Of a stretch of DNA of 64,000 bases, positions 51,125 through 60,783 are shown one piece after another. A program made the translations under genes and the position numbers. The notes beneath the pieces were generated by a model. The model was given only the letters and a program-made list of their open reading frames with translations. It was not told the DNA's origin and did not search any database. The stretch is from positions 15,362 through 79,361 of the forward strand of contig CAJUBR010000004.1 in NCBI GenBank assembly GCA_910584695.1. The letters run 5' to 3'. Origin of the DNA: an uncultured Lachnospiraceae bacterium (GTDB taxonomy: Bacteria > Bacillota > Clostridia > Lachnospirales > Lachnospiraceae). Every line of letters begins with the position of its first letter. The first letter of the stretch is position 1.

Positions 51125-52162
51125 ATGTCTATAAGTGAGAAGATCAATAAACAAATTTATTCTTGTGCAGATGGATTTGATTTATATCCGTCTTTTAAAG
51201 GAAAAACATTAAGTATAGAAATTGCAAGTACTTGTAATGAAAAATGTATATATTGTAAATATTCTGCTGAAGGGTTGCATAAAAAAGGTAAAATGATAGA
51301 TGAACAATTTTTTTATCGGATAACGAGAGAGGCATATGAACTTGGGATTACAGATGTAGGAGTATATATTATTGGGGAACCACTTATAAATCCCAAAGTA
51401 TATGATTATGTAGAATATTTAAAACATGAAGTAGGATTTGAATATGTATATATTTCAACAAATGGTATTTTGTTAACACCAGAGAATTTAGAAAAACTGG
51501 TTGCAGCAGGAATAGACAGTATTAAATTCTCGGTAAGTGGTTCTAATCGTGTGACATTTAAAAAACATCATGGAGTAGATGCCTTTGATAGGGTATATAA
51601 TAATATAAAATATGCATATAACTATAGGAGTATCCATAATTTAGATTATAAATTATATATGTTTTCTATTATAACGAAATACAATGAGGCAGAGAAATCG
51701 CAATTTGAGGATGTATTTGGACCATATGTTGATGAGTTGATTTTAAATAATGTTCTGGCTGATAAAGAAGTGATTGGTGTAGAAGAATTTTTAACAATAG
51801 ATGACAAATCAGGATATGTTACGCAGGGGATAGACCGTACTTTACCGTGCCAACAGTTGTTTAATAGAATAAATATTAATGAAGATGGATATTTGTTAGC
51901 ATGTTGTGATGACATTAAGGGAATGACGATTATAGATGACCTGAATCATAAGTCCTTAAAGGAGGGAGTTTATGGTGAGGCAATGATAGAATTAAGGCGT
52001 AAACATTTAGAAAACAGGATCGAAAATACGGTGTGTAATTTTTGTATTAGGGGTGTGGAAGAAGAGATACGTCCACTGTCCAATCAGGTTGAACATCTGG
52101 TAACACCAAGGTTGGAGAGCATTAATATTACTGATGAGATTAAAAAGCGATTTGATATATAG
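51125..52162 (+). CDS. radical SAM/SPASM-domain protein
   Basis: 345 residues. The [4Fe-4S] motif CNEKCIYC (Cys37, 41, 44) follows a short N-terminal extension. The C-terminal part has Cys residues in CQQLFNR, LLACCDD and VCNFC, as in SPASM/twitch domains that hold extra clusters. It would generate a 5'-deoxyadenosyl radical. In a glycan operon such an enzyme could carry out sugar epimerisation, dehydration or C-methylation, or modify a peptide; the sequence does not say which. The neighbouring methyltransferase makes a joint sugar modification plausible. Confidence 0.82.
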   Translation: MSISEKINKQIYSCADGFDLYPSFKGKTLSIEIASTCNEKCIYCKYSAEGLHKKGKMIDEQFFYRITREAYELGITDVGVYIIGEPLINPKVYDYVEYLKHEVGFEYVYISTNGILLTPENLEKLVAAGIDSIKFSVSGSNRVTFKKHHGVDAFDRVYNNIKYAYNYRSIHNLDYKLYMFSIITKYNEAEKSQFEDVFGPYVDELILNNVLADKEVIGVEEFLTIDDKSGYVTQGIDRTLPCQQLFNRININEDGYLLACCDDIKGMTIIDDLNHKSLKEGVYGEAMIELRRKHLENRIENTVCNFCIRGVEEEIRPLSNQVEHLVTPRLESINITDEIKKRFDI

Positions 52163-52191
52163 AAAAATTGAAAGCGAGGGGCAACTGATAT

Positions 52192-53046
52192 ATGGAATTT
52201 ACTTCTGAAGAAATCAAAAATATAGAAATCTGTCCGTGGTGTTCATCCGATTTATATACATACTTATATACGAGTAATTGTGAAGTAGTAAAGTGTGAAA
52301 AGTGTGGGATGGTATATGCTAGACAAGTGTTAAACGAAAAGGGAAGAAAAAAATATTGGACAAATTACTGTGATTCGGTTCATTTGACGGATGCAGCCTT
52401 AAATGATAAAAGACAGAAAATGTATGAAATGGAATATAAATTTATTACTGGTTTTGTTGATAATGACAAAAAAGAGATATTGGACATTGGGTGCTCAAAG
52501 GGAGAATATTTAGATGTATTTGCAAAACATGGTTGGCAATGCTTCGGAATAGAATATGATGAAGTTGCAGCATCATATGCAAAAGAGAAATATACAGTGT
52601 GGTCAGGGGATATAGCTACATTAAAAATTGAGAAGAAATTTAACCTGATTACAGTGCGCGGAACAATGCAGTATTTTTTGGAACCTAGAATATACTTTGA
52701 AAAATTAGTTGATTTGCTTTCTGATAATGGAATTATATATATTTCAGCATCACCAAATGCGGATTCTTTATGTTTTAATTTATACAAGGAACGGTTTTCC
52801 TTACCTGTATGTTTGACAGATTATTATGCATATAATGAAAATATGTTGACGGAGTTTTTTGCTAAAAAGGATATAAGATTATTATGTGATTATGATTTTT
52901 ATGAGCAAACTCCATATTGCGATTTAGAAAATGATATCATAAATGTGGCAAATGCTCTGAAGGGAAAGTTTATATCTAATAAGTCCCCAGCGTTTTATCA
53001 CAATATGTTAGCACTGGTGTATAAAAAGGAATGTGGAAAGGTTTAG
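52192..53046 (+). CDS. class I SAM-dependent methyltransferase with N-terminal zinc ribbon
   Basis: 284 residues. A four-Cys ribbon (Cys14, 17, 35, 38) precedes a Rossmann methyltransferase domain with motif I ILDIGCSKGEYLDVFAKHG at about residue 97. The arrangement is that of the methyltransferases found in surface-polysaccharide and flagellin-glycan loci, often acting on sugar nucleotides (C- or O-methylation). It has no membrane segment. It follows the radical SAM gene by 29 bases. Confidence 0.83.
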   Translation: MEFTSEEIKNIEICPWCSSDLYTYLYTSNCEVVKCEKCGMVYARQVLNEKGRKKYWTNYCDSVHLTDAALNDKRQKMYEMEYKFITGFVDNDKKEILDIGCSKGEYLDVFAKHGWQCFGIEYDEVAASYAKEKYTVWSGDIATLKIEKKFNLITVRGTMQYFLEPRIYFEKLVDLLSDNGIIYISASPNADSLCFNLYKERFSLPVCLTDYYAYNENMLTEFFAKKDIRLLCDYDFYEQTPYCDLENDIINVANALKGKFISNKSPAFYHNMLALVYKKECGKV

Positions 53047-53063
53047 TTAAATGGTGAATTGTG

Positions 53064-54335
53064 ATGTATAATTTAGCAGAGAAAATTTTTCCTATCTGTC
53101 GTAGCATTACGGGAAATGGAGTACGATTAACTTTGGAATATCTAAAAGAAGAGTTTGCCGATATGAAGATTTACGAAGTGCCAACAGGGACACAAGTGTT
53201 TGATTGGAATGTTCCAAAGGAATGGAATATTAGAGAGGCATATATAGAGAATTCTAAAGGGGAGAAAATTATTGATTTTAAGGATAATAATCTTCATGTA
53301 ATGGGATACTCATTGCCAATAGATTGTGATATGACTTTAGAGGAATTAAAGAAAATTATCTATACTCAACCCGACCAGCCGGATTGGATACCGTATGTCA
53401 CATCTTACTATAAGGAACGAAGCGGATTTTGTATGAGTGAGAATCAGAAAAATGCTTTACAAGAAGATGTCTATCATTGTGTGATAAATAGCGAATTGAG
53501 GGAAGGGAGTTTAACCTATGGTGAAGTCCTTTTAAAAGGTGATACAGAGAAGGAAATTTTGTTGTCTACATATATTTGTCATCCATCTATGGCGAACAAT
53601 GAGGTGTCAGGTCCAGTTGTAACGATTGAACTTGCAAAATGGCTGGCTTCACTTGAAAAAAGAAAGTATACGTATCGGATTATTTTTATACCAGAAACAA
53701 TAGGTGCTATTACATATCTCAGTCGCCATTTGGATATAATGAAGAAGAATACGATAGCAGGTTTTGTGTTATCCTGTGTAGGGGATAATCGAATATATTC
53801 AATGGTTGAGACACGATATGGGAACACATTGACTGACAAACTTTTAAAAAATGTATTAAGGTATCATTATCCCAATTATAAGCTATATGATTTTATGCAT
53901 CGAGGTTCTGATGAGCGGCAGTATAATGCTCCAGGAGTGGATTTACCAGTATGTGCGGTGTGTCGTTCAAAGTATGGAGAATATCCGGAATATCATACTT
54001 CTGCTGATGATTTATCTTTGATTTCAGAAGAAGGTTTGCAGGGAACTTTTGAATTGATGAAGAAATGTATTAGAGCTTTGGAGTATAATTGTTATTATAA
54101 GGTAAATTGTTTGTGTGAACCACAATTAGGAAAAAGAGGATTATATCCCACAATTAGTCAGAAAGGAAGTTATGATGCTATTGTGGATATGCGAAATTTG
54201 CTGGCATATGCTGATGGAAAAAATGATTTAATTGATATTAGCAATCAAATTAACTGTTCGATTGATATGCTAATTCCGATAATTGATAAGTTAGAGGAGA
54301 ATGGATTAATAGAAAAAAGTGACTTATCTGAGTAG
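53064..54335 (+). CDS. DUF4910-type aminopeptidase-like protein with winged-helix tail
   Basis: 423 residues. An M28-like fold with an N-terminal DUF2172-type insert, the metal region YICHPSMANNEVSGP, PETIGAITYL, RGSDERQYNAPGVD and EYHTSADD, and a C-terminal winged helix (residues ~365-420). Family members usually read ANDNLSG where this one has ANNEVSG, so the bridging-metal Asp may be replaced by Asn. Such genes are frequent in flagellar and O-antigen sugar loci, where a deacylase/amidase role is suspected rather than proteolysis. ATG at 53064 follows GGTGA by six bases. Confidence 0.78.
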   Translation: MYNLAEKIFPICRSITGNGVRLTLEYLKEEFADMKIYEVPTGTQVFDWNVPKEWNIREAYIENSKGEKIIDFKDNNLHVMGYSLPIDCDMTLEELKKIIYTQPDQPDWIPYVTSYYKERSGFCMSENQKNALQEDVYHCVINSELREGSLTYGEVLLKGDTEKEILLSTYICHPSMANNEVSGPVVTIELAKWLASLEKRKYTYRIIFIPETIGAITYLSRHLDIMKKNTIAGFVLSCVGDNRIYSMVETRYGNTLTDKLLKNVLRYHYPNYKLYDFMHRGSDERQYNAPGVDLPVCAVCRSKYGEYPEYHTSADDLSLISEEGLQGTFELMKKCIRALEYNCYYKVNCLCEPQLGKRGLYPTISQKGSYDAIVDMRNLLAYADGKNDLIDISNQINCSIDMLIPIIDKLEENGLIEKSDLSE

Positions 54336-54368
54336 TATAGCAAGTGTGAAAAGAGAGGTGATTAATAA

Positions 54369-55097
54369 TTGAAAAATAAAATCGTACTTGTAACGGGAGG
54401 AGCGTCAGGTCTCGGTCGCATTTTAGTAGATGAATTTATAAAAAATGGTGCAAAGGTGTGTTTTACATATAGGAATAGTGTTGAAAAGGCTGAGATGATT
54501 GCAGAAAAATATAAGGATCAGGTCTTGGCAATTAAGGCAGACGCTTCCCTAGAGGGAGAAGCTCAAAAGACTGTAGAAGAATGTCTGAAAGTTTTTAAAA
54601 CAATTGATGTTTTGGTAAATAATGCAGCAAGTGCAAGAGATGGTGGAATAGAAAAAATTAATTTAGAACAGTTTGATTATACAATTCGGAATGTTCTGTA
54701 TCCTGTTTTTCATTATACAAAGGCGATAGCACCAGTTTTTATTAATAAAAATAAAGGAAAGATTATAAATATTGGTTCCATTAATGGAATGAGAGGAAGA
54801 GAAGGCAGTTTAGCATATTCGACAGCAAAGGCTGGAATAGAAGGTTTTACGAAAACAATAGCAAAAGAATTGGGAAAATATAATGTATGTTGTAATGTAG
54901 TTGCACCAGGGTATATCAATACGGATGGACAGGCTAATACCAGTGAATTGATTAAAAAGATGGTTTTGGATGAATGTGCCATTCGAAGGCTTACAGAGCC
55001 GGTGGAGGTTGCTAATCTTGTTCTTTTTCTTGCGAGTAATAAGGCAAATAATATTACAGGTCAGGTTTATAAAATTGACTGTGGACAATATATATGA
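54369..55097 (+). CDS. short-chain dehydrogenase/reductase with TTG start
   Basis: 242 residues. Complete SDR: TGGASGLG, NNAASARD, IGSINGMRG and YSTAK. The frame begins KNKIVLVTGG and has no nearby ATG; TTG at 54369 with GAGAGGTGATT upstream is the start. In flagellin-modification loci PtmA-type SDRs have this position. It is only distantly similar to the two SDRs of the acyl module, so it probably acts on a sugar intermediate. Confidence 0.85.
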   Translation: MKNKIVLVTGGASGLGRILVDEFIKNGAKVCFTYRNSVEKAEMIAEKYKDQVLAIKADASLEGEAQKTVEECLKVFKTIDVLVNNAASARDGGIEKINLEQFDYTIRNVLYPVFHYTKAIAPVFINKNKGKIINIGSINGMRGREGSLAYSTAKAGIEGFTKTIAKELGKYNVCCNVVAPGYINTDGQANTSELIKKMVLDECAIRRLTEPVEVANLVLFLASNKANNITGQVYKIDCGQYI

Positions 55098-55107
55098 GGA
55101 GTAATAA

Positions 55108-55992
55108 ATGGGGAAAATGATATTGGGAACTGTACAGCTTGGCATGCCGTATGGAGTGAATAATACAAATGGAAAACCCAGTATGCAGGAGGCTATGAAT
55201 ATTTTAGACTATGCATATCGCAATGGGGTAAGTATGTTGGATACAGCAAGTGCATATGGAAATTCTGAGGAAATAATTGGTAAGTATACAGAATATAATG
55301 ATAAACCTCGGTTTAAAATTTGCACAAAATTACCTATAGATATAGAAGCAATTCATATACCAGATTATTATGAACAAAGTAGGAAAAGATTACATATAGA
55401 TATCTTCCATGTTTACTATTTGCATCGATTTGAACAGTGTAAAAAAGCAAATGTTTTAGAACAGCTTAACCGACTAAAGGAAAAAGGAAATATAAGGAAT
55501 ATTGGTATTTCAGTATATCAACCAGATGAATTAGAATATATTGTAGACAATTTAAGTAGTGTTGTGGATGTTGTTCAGATTCCCTTTAATGTATTTGATA
55601 ATGTAAGGTGGATGCGAAATGGTTTGTTAGCTAAAGCAGGGGAAAAGGGGATAAAGTTATATGCCAGAAGTATATTTTTGCAAGGACTTATTTTAGCTGA
55701 TGCGAATTCGGAAATGTGTAAGAAAAGGGAGGTAACACACCAGATTGCAAAGTTGCAAGATATTGCAAAAAGTATAGGAAGTAACGTGGCACAATTAGCT
55801 GTGGATTATATCAATACAGTAAATGAAATTGAATTGTGGTTAGTTGGATGCGAAACAGTAAAGCAATTACAAGAAAATATTAACATGTGTAAAAATGCAA
55901 AGAATCTTGGAAGAAATATTTGTAACGAGGTAGAAAAAATAAGCTACAGCATAGATGACAAAGTGATTGATCCAAGAAAATGGGATAGTTAA
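55108..55992 (+). CDS. aldo/keto reductase
   Basis: 294 residues, TIM-barrel NAD(P)H-dependent reductase. Catalytic tetrad positions are visible: Asp and Tyr in MLDTASAYGNSE, Lys in ICTKLP, His in YYLHRFEQ. AKRs adjacent to an SpsF/PseF-type transferase are common in nonulosonate and flagellin loci. It is 10 bases after the SDR gene and 44 bases before the cytidylyltransferase gene, in one operon. Confidence 0.85.
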   Translation: MGKMILGTVQLGMPYGVNNTNGKPSMQEAMNILDYAYRNGVSMLDTASAYGNSEEIIGKYTEYNDKPRFKICTKLPIDIEAIHIPDYYEQSRKRLHIDIFHVYYLHRFEQCKKANVLEQLNRLKEKGNIRNIGISVYQPDELEYIVDNLSSVVDVVQIPFNVFDNVRWMRNGLLAKAGEKGIKLYARSIFLQGLILADANSEMCKKREVTHQIAKLQDIAKSIGSNVAQLAVDYINTVNEIELWLVGCETVKQLQENINMCKNAKNLGRNICNEVEKISYSIDDKVIDPRKWDS

Positions 55993-56036
55993 TATAAATA
56001 TTTGAGTACGGATACTAGAGTGGAGGTTGATGCAGC

Positions 56037-56792
56037 GTGAAAGTAGCAGCAATTATTCAGGCAAGAATGGAATCTACCAGATTGCCCGGAAAGGTGTTAA
56101 TGGAGATTTGTGGAAAACCTGTTTTATGGCATATAGTCAATAGATCTTTAAAAAGCCAATATTTGGAGCACGTAATTATAGCTACTTCAAATAATTCTGC
56201 TGATGATAAGATTTATCAATTTGCTTTAAATAATAGTATAGATGTATACAGAGGGAGCCAGACAAATGTTTTGGAGCGGTTTTATAGATGTGCATTGCAG
56301 TATGAACCAGATATTATTGTCAGGCTTACGGGAGATAATGCATTAATTGACCCTTATATAATTGACTCTGGTATTGAATACTTTATTCAAAATAAAGATA
56401 TTGATTATATTTATTACAGAGAGGGTTTGCCGTTAGGTATGGCGGTTGAAATATTTACTTATCAGGCACTTAAGACAGCATATGATGAAGCGGAGGATGA
56501 TGAGTGTCTGGAACATGTTACACCATATCTATATAGAAACAGTAAATTTAATGCTAAAAGGATACCTAGTTTGGGCGAAGATTATAGTTATCTTAGATGG
56601 ACATTAGATACCAGTAAAGATTATGAATTGATTACAAAGATATATGAAACTTTATATGGAAACGGTGAGAGATTATTTTGCTTTGAAGATGTTATTGAAC
56701 AGTATAAATATCATGCAGAGTGGAAAGACATTAATTCTAATGTAAAACAGGTGAAGGTTACATATAAGGGAGATACAAAAGGAAATATTTAA
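56037..56792 (+). CDS. pseF: SpsF/PseF-type cytidylyltransferase
   Basis: 251 residues, GTG start with GGAGG upstream. Nucleotide loop IIQARMESTRLPGKVL, then VIIATSNNSADDKIYQFA and VRLTGDNALID. This is the SpsF form rather than the canonical PseF/NeuA loop. Placement directly before pseI makes it the best candidate for the CMP-pseudaminate synthetase of this operon, as no other candidate is in the run. Alternatively it serves another sugar. Confidence 0.75.
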   Translation: MKVAAIIQARMESTRLPGKVLMEICGKPVLWHIVNRSLKSQYLEHVIIATSNNSADDKIYQFALNNSIDVYRGSQTNVLERFYRCALQYEPDIIVRLTGDNALIDPYIIDSGIEYFIQNKDIDYIYYREGLPLGMAVEIFTYQALKTAYDEAEDDECLEHVTPYLYRNSKFNAKRIPSLGEDYSYLRWTLDTSKDYELITKIYETLYGNGERLFCFEDVIEQYKYHAEWKDINSNVKQVKVTYKGDTKGNI

Positions 56793-56871
56793 TGTGTTAC
56801 TAAAATATTTTTGGATGTAAGTATAGGAACAATAAAAGGGATAGAAATGGTAACCATGGGAGTGTTAAGAA

Positions 56872-57900
56872 ATGAATTGTCTGAATGATTTAAAAAATAC
56901 ATATATTATAGCCGAAATGTCCGCTAACCATGCAGGCAGTTTTGAACGTGCAAAAGAAATTATTTATGCTGCAAAGGAAGCCGGTGCAGACTGTATTAAG
57001 CTTCAAACCTACACCGCAGATACGCTTACAATGAATTGCGATAATGAATATTTTCATATTGATAACGGAACATGGGAAGGTGAAAATCTTTACCATTTAT
57101 ACGAGAAAGCTTATACCCCATGGGAATGGCAGGCAGATTTAAAAGCAGAGGCAGAAAAAATAGGGATTGATTTTTTATCAACGCCATTTGATAAAACATC
57201 TGTTGATTTTTTAGAAGAATTAGATGTAAAGGCATATAAAATTGCATCTTTTGAGTTGGTAGATATTCCATTAATTGATTATGTAGCATCCAAAGGGAAA
57301 CCGATTATTATGTCAACAGGAATGGGGTCCTTAGAAGAGATTGAAGAGGCGGTTGCAACAATTCAAAAATATCATAACCGGATTGCGTTGTTGAAGTGTT
57401 CCAGTGCATATCCGGCTATTTCAGACGAAATGAATCTTGAGACTATGAAGGATATGAAAAAACGTTTTGACTGTCAGGTAGGTTTGTCTGATCATTCTAT
57501 GGGGTCACTTGGTGCTGTGGCAGCAGTTGCCATGGGTGCCAGTGTAATAGAGAAACATTTTTGCTTGAGCAGGGATATTAAGAATCCGGATTCGTCATTT
57601 TCTATGGAACCAAGAGAGTTTGAGGATATGGTTCGAGATATCCGAATGGTTGAGAAAGCCAGAGGAAATATATTTTACGGACCGACAGAGCAGGAAAAGG
57701 ATAATATAGTATTTAGAAAGTCTATATTTGCAGTAAAGGATATAAAAGCCGGAGAAAAATTGACAGAAGAAAATATTAAAGTGATAAGACCAGGATATGG
57801 AATGAAACCGAAATATTGGAACGATATTTTAGGGAAAACGGCACAATGTGATGTGAATAGGGGAACACCACTATCTAGTGAAATGTTAGGTGAGGGATAA
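56872..57900 (+). CDS. pseI: pseudaminic acid synthase PseI
   Basis: 342 residues. Condenses 2,4-diacetamido-2,4,6-trideoxy-L-altrose with phosphoenolpyruvate. N-terminal IIAEMSANHAGSFERAKEII, metal and PEP loop CIKLQTYTADTLTMN, FLSTPFDKTSVDFLEELD and VGLSDHSMGSLGAVAAVAM; SAF domain in the last ~60 residues. The SANHAGS and TADTLT forms are typical of PseI rather than NeuB. Its stop shares one base with the PseH start (TAATG), giving coupled translation. Confidence 0.9.
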   Translation: MNCLNDLKNTYIIAEMSANHAGSFERAKEIIYAAKEAGADCIKLQTYTADTLTMNCDNEYFHIDNGTWEGENLYHLYEKAYTPWEWQADLKAEAEKIGIDFLSTPFDKTSVDFLEELDVKAYKIASFELVDIPLIDYVASKGKPIIMSTGMGSLEEIEEAVATIQKYHNRIALLKCSSAYPAISDEMNLETMKDMKKRFDCQVGLSDHSMGSLGAVAAVAMGASVIEKHFCLSRDIKNPDSSFSMEPREFEDMVRDIRMVEKARGNIFYGPTEQEKDNIVFRKSIFAVKDIKAGEKLTEENIKVIRPGYGMKPKYWNDILGKTAQCDVNRGTPLSSEMLGEG

Positions 57901-58361
57901 TGAAATATCAATTACAAAAAGTATGCGAGAAAGATAGAGAACTATTATTTAAATGGGTTAATGATGAACTGTGTAGAGGAAATTCATTTCATTCGGAACC
58001 AGTATCTTATGAAGAACATTGTGAATGGTTTGCCAGAAAGCTTGCTGATAAGATGTGCAACATGTATATATATTATTATCAAAATGAACCAATTGGGCAA
58101 CTTCGTATTGATTGTGAGGGGGAGATTGGTTGTATTAGTTATTCTGTTGCCTGCGAATATAGGGGGCAGGGTCATGGAAGTAATATGTTACAGTTAGCGG
58201 AGCATGAGATGCAGGGGAAAGTTAAGAAACTCATTGGTTGTGTAAAATATGATAATATAGCATCTCAGGTAGTATTTAAAAAGAGTAATTATATAGAAGT
58301 AGAGGAAAAGGATTATATTAAATATTGTAAGGAAATAGAGGATTTTTCTTTGTCAGAATGA
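57900..58361 (+). CDS. pseH: UDP-4-amino-sugar N-acetyltransferase PseH (GNAT)
   Basis: 153 residues. GNAT fold with FKWVNDELCRGNSFH, PIGQLRID and the acetyl-CoA loop YRGQGHGSNML. PseH adds the 4-N-acetyl group in the pseudaminate pathway. The start overlaps the pseI stop by one base. The next 166 bases (58362-58527) hold no gene; a run of T and the ribosome site of pseC are the only notable items. Confidence 0.85.
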   Translation: MKYQLQKVCEKDRELLFKWVNDELCRGNSFHSEPVSYEEHCEWFARKLADKMCNMYIYYYQNEPIGQLRIDCEGEIGCISYSVACEYRGQGHGSNMLQLAEHEMQGKVKKLIGCVKYDNIASQVVFKKSNYIEVEEKDYIKYCKEIEDFSLSE

Positions 58362-58527
58362 TAATAGAAAGTATATAGTTAACATCGGATATAGATGGAG
58401 TGAAGATGTTGTAACTTTGATTACCCAGTTGAGACATTTTAAAGAAATCTTTTGATGTGAGTACGATAGGATATTTTTATAAGAGGGGTCAATAATTTTT
58501 TATAAAGAATGGATAGAGGAGGCAAAA

Positions 58528-59667
58528 ATGTTTATACCATACGGAAAACAATCAGTAGATGAAGAGGATATACAGGCAGTAGTGGATGTCCTGCGTTCGG
58601 ACTATCTTACAACCGGTCCCAAGGTGGCTGAATTTGAACAGGTGGTGGCAGATTATGTAGGGGCAAAGTATGCGGTAGCGGTATCAAATGGAACGGCAGC
58701 CCTTCATATTGCCTGTCTGGCTGCAGGAATCGGGCACGGAGACGAGGTAATTACATCGCCGATTACGTTTGCTGCATCGGCAAATTGTGTTCTGTATTGT
58801 GGTGGGACACCGGTTTTTGCAGATATTAAAAAGGATACCTATAATATTGATCCAGAAGAGATTGAACGGAAAATCACCCCGAGAACGAAAGCAATTATTC
58901 CGGTGCACTATACGGGGCAGCCCTGTGAAATGAATGCCATTACCAAGATTGCAAAGAGGCATAATCTAATTGTAATTGAGGATGGTGCTCAGGTCCTAAG
59001 CGGGGAGTATAAAGGAAGAAAGGTCGGTTCCATATCAGATGTGACTACTTTTAGTTTTCATCCGGTAAAGCCGGTAACAACCGGAGAGGGCGGAATGGTT
59101 ACCACTAATGATAAAAGACTCTATGATAGGCTAAGATTATATCATACACATGGAATTACAAGGGAAAATGAGCTTTTAGAAAAAAATGATGGCCCATGGT
59201 ATTATGAACAATTAGAATTAGGGTATAATTATCGCATTACAGATATTCAGTGTGCATTGGGAATTTCCCAAATGAAGAAGTTAGATTCTTTTGCAGAATG
59301 CAGAAGAAGACTGGCATCCAGATATGATAAAGGATTTGCAGAGAATCCTCATATTGTTATACCGTATCAGCATCCCGATTGTTTAAGCAGTTATCATTTA
59401 TATATGATACAGGTACCGGCAGTAATACGTCGAAAAGTATTTGGGGAATTACGTAATGCGGGTATTGGAGTAAATGTACATTATATTCCTGTATATAAGC
59501 ATCCATATTATCGGGCACATGGATATCAGGATGCCTATTGTCCAAATGCAGAAGAGTTTTATAATAGAGCTATTACGCTTCCATTATATGCAGATATGAC
59601 AGAAGAGCAGGTGGATTTTGTAATAGCAAAGACGACTCAAATTATTGATAGAGAGTTGAAGGGTTAA
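58528..59667 (+). CDS. pseC: UDP-4-keto-sugar aminotransferase PseC
   Basis: 379 residues, DegT/DnrJ/EryC1 family PLP enzyme giving UDP-4-amino-4,6-dideoxy-N-acetyl-L-altrosamine. N-terminus PYGKQSVDEEDIQAVVDVLR, PLP contacts VIEDGAQVLSG and the Lys of TFSFHPVKPVTTGEGG. AGAGGAGG precedes the ATG. GC content rises here relative to the genes at 48-55 kb, as also in pseG. It is followed 18 bases later by pseG. Confidence 0.92.
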   Translation: MFIPYGKQSVDEEDIQAVVDVLRSDYLTTGPKVAEFEQVVADYVGAKYAVAVSNGTAALHIACLAAGIGHGDEVITSPITFAASANCVLYCGGTPVFADIKKDTYNIDPEEIERKITPRTKAIIPVHYTGQPCEMNAITKIAKRHNLIVIEDGAQVLSGEYKGRKVGSISDVTTFSFHPVKPVTTGEGGMVTTNDKRLYDRLRLYHTHGITRENELLEKNDGPWYYEQLELGYNYRITDIQCALGISQMKKLDSFAECRRRLASRYDKGFAENPHIVIPYQHPDCLSSYHLYMIQVPAVIRRKVFGELRNAGIGVNVHYIPVYKHPYYRAHGYQDAYCPNAEEFYNRAITLPLYADMTEEQVDFVIAKTTQIIDRELKG

Positions 59668-59685
59668 CGCTGGGAAGATAGTGAT

Positions 59686-60726
59686 ATGGTAAATCAAGTA
59701 TATATACGTGTAGATGGTAATGAAATTATAGCAACGGGACATGTGATGAGATGTCTATCGATTGCAGAGCAGATACGGAAAATAGGTGCAGAGGTTACAT
59801 TTATAGTGGCGGATGACAGACCGGAAAGTTTGATTAGAAGCAGAGGATTTCATGTAGATGTATTAGGTACTGTTTGGGATGATCTGGATCAGGAGACAGA
59901 GATATTATACACCTACGTAAAAGAGCATAGTGTGAAAATTCTTCTTTTAGACAGTTATTATGTAACAGAGGACTATCTAAAGAAACTATCAAATTATACA
60001 AAAATTATATACATAGATGATTTGTATCGGTTTGCATATCCGGTAGATACGGTTATTAATTACAGTGTATTTGCAGATACCAGCTTGTATAAAAGAATTT
60101 ATCAGCCATCGGGTCTGAACACTCATTTTTTGACAGGAGGAGGTTATGTTCCACTAAGGAATGAGTTTGCTTTAAAACCCTTTAAGGTACAACCACAGGT
60201 AGAAAAGGTGCTTATCACCACAGGTGGGACAGATCAACTAAATATAGCTGGAAATTTATTGCAGACTGTAATTAGAAATTGTGAATTGTGCAAATTGGAT
60301 TATCATGTAATTGTGGGATGCTTTAACCAAAATAGGGATATACTTCGTTCTTTGGCTGCTTTACATCCGAATATTCATCTTCATGAAAAAGTGGATCATA
60401 TGGCACAATGGATGAAGAGTTGTGATGTGGCAGTATCGGCAGCGGGAACAACAATGTATGAGCTTTGTGCCTGCGGAATTCCTTCTGTCTGTTTGGAAGT
60501 GGCAGATAATCAAGAGGGGGCAAGGTTTTGGGAAGAAAAAGGATATATGCTGTATGCCGGTAATGCTTGTAAAGAAAACGAGCGGTGTATAGAAAAATGT
60601 ATTGAGGCTCTTTTATTTTATAAGAATCATTATAGGGAGAGGAAAGAAAGATCAATTCGGATGCAGTCAGTAGTGGACGGATGTGGTGCTAAGCGGATTG
60701 CGGAGTATATTGTGAATGATTGTTAG
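59686..60726 (+). CDS. pseG: UDP-2,4-diacetamido-2,4,6-trideoxy-L-altropyranose hydrolase PseG
   Basis: 346 residues, GT-B-like hydrolase that removes UDP before PseI acts. N-terminal IRVDGNEIIATGHVMRCLSI (catalytic His in GHVMR), DDLYRF and C-terminal AVSAAGTTMYELCACGIPSV. It completes the set B-F-I-H-C-G. All six enzymes are thus present, though pseB lies 5 kb from the others. Confidence 0.9.
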   Translation: MVNQVYIRVDGNEIIATGHVMRCLSIAEQIRKIGAEVTFIVADDRPESLIRSRGFHVDVLGTVWDDLDQETEILYTYVKEHSVKILLLDSYYVTEDYLKKLSNYTKIIYIDDLYRFAYPVDTVINYSVFADTSLYKRIYQPSGLNTHFLTGGGYVPLRNEFALKPFKVQPQVEKVLITTGGTDQLNIAGNLLQTVIRNCELCKLDYHVIVGCFNQNRDILRSLAALHPNIHLHEKVDHMAQWMKSCDVAVSAAGTTMYELCACGIPSVCLEVADNQEGARFWEEKGYMLYAGNACKENERCIEKCIEALLFYKNHYRERKERSIRMQSVVDGCGAKRIAEYIVNDC

Positions 60727-60783
60727 AATAAGGGGAAAGAAAATGACAGTGATGTCAGGGAGGAGACCATAGTTTCTAACTCA

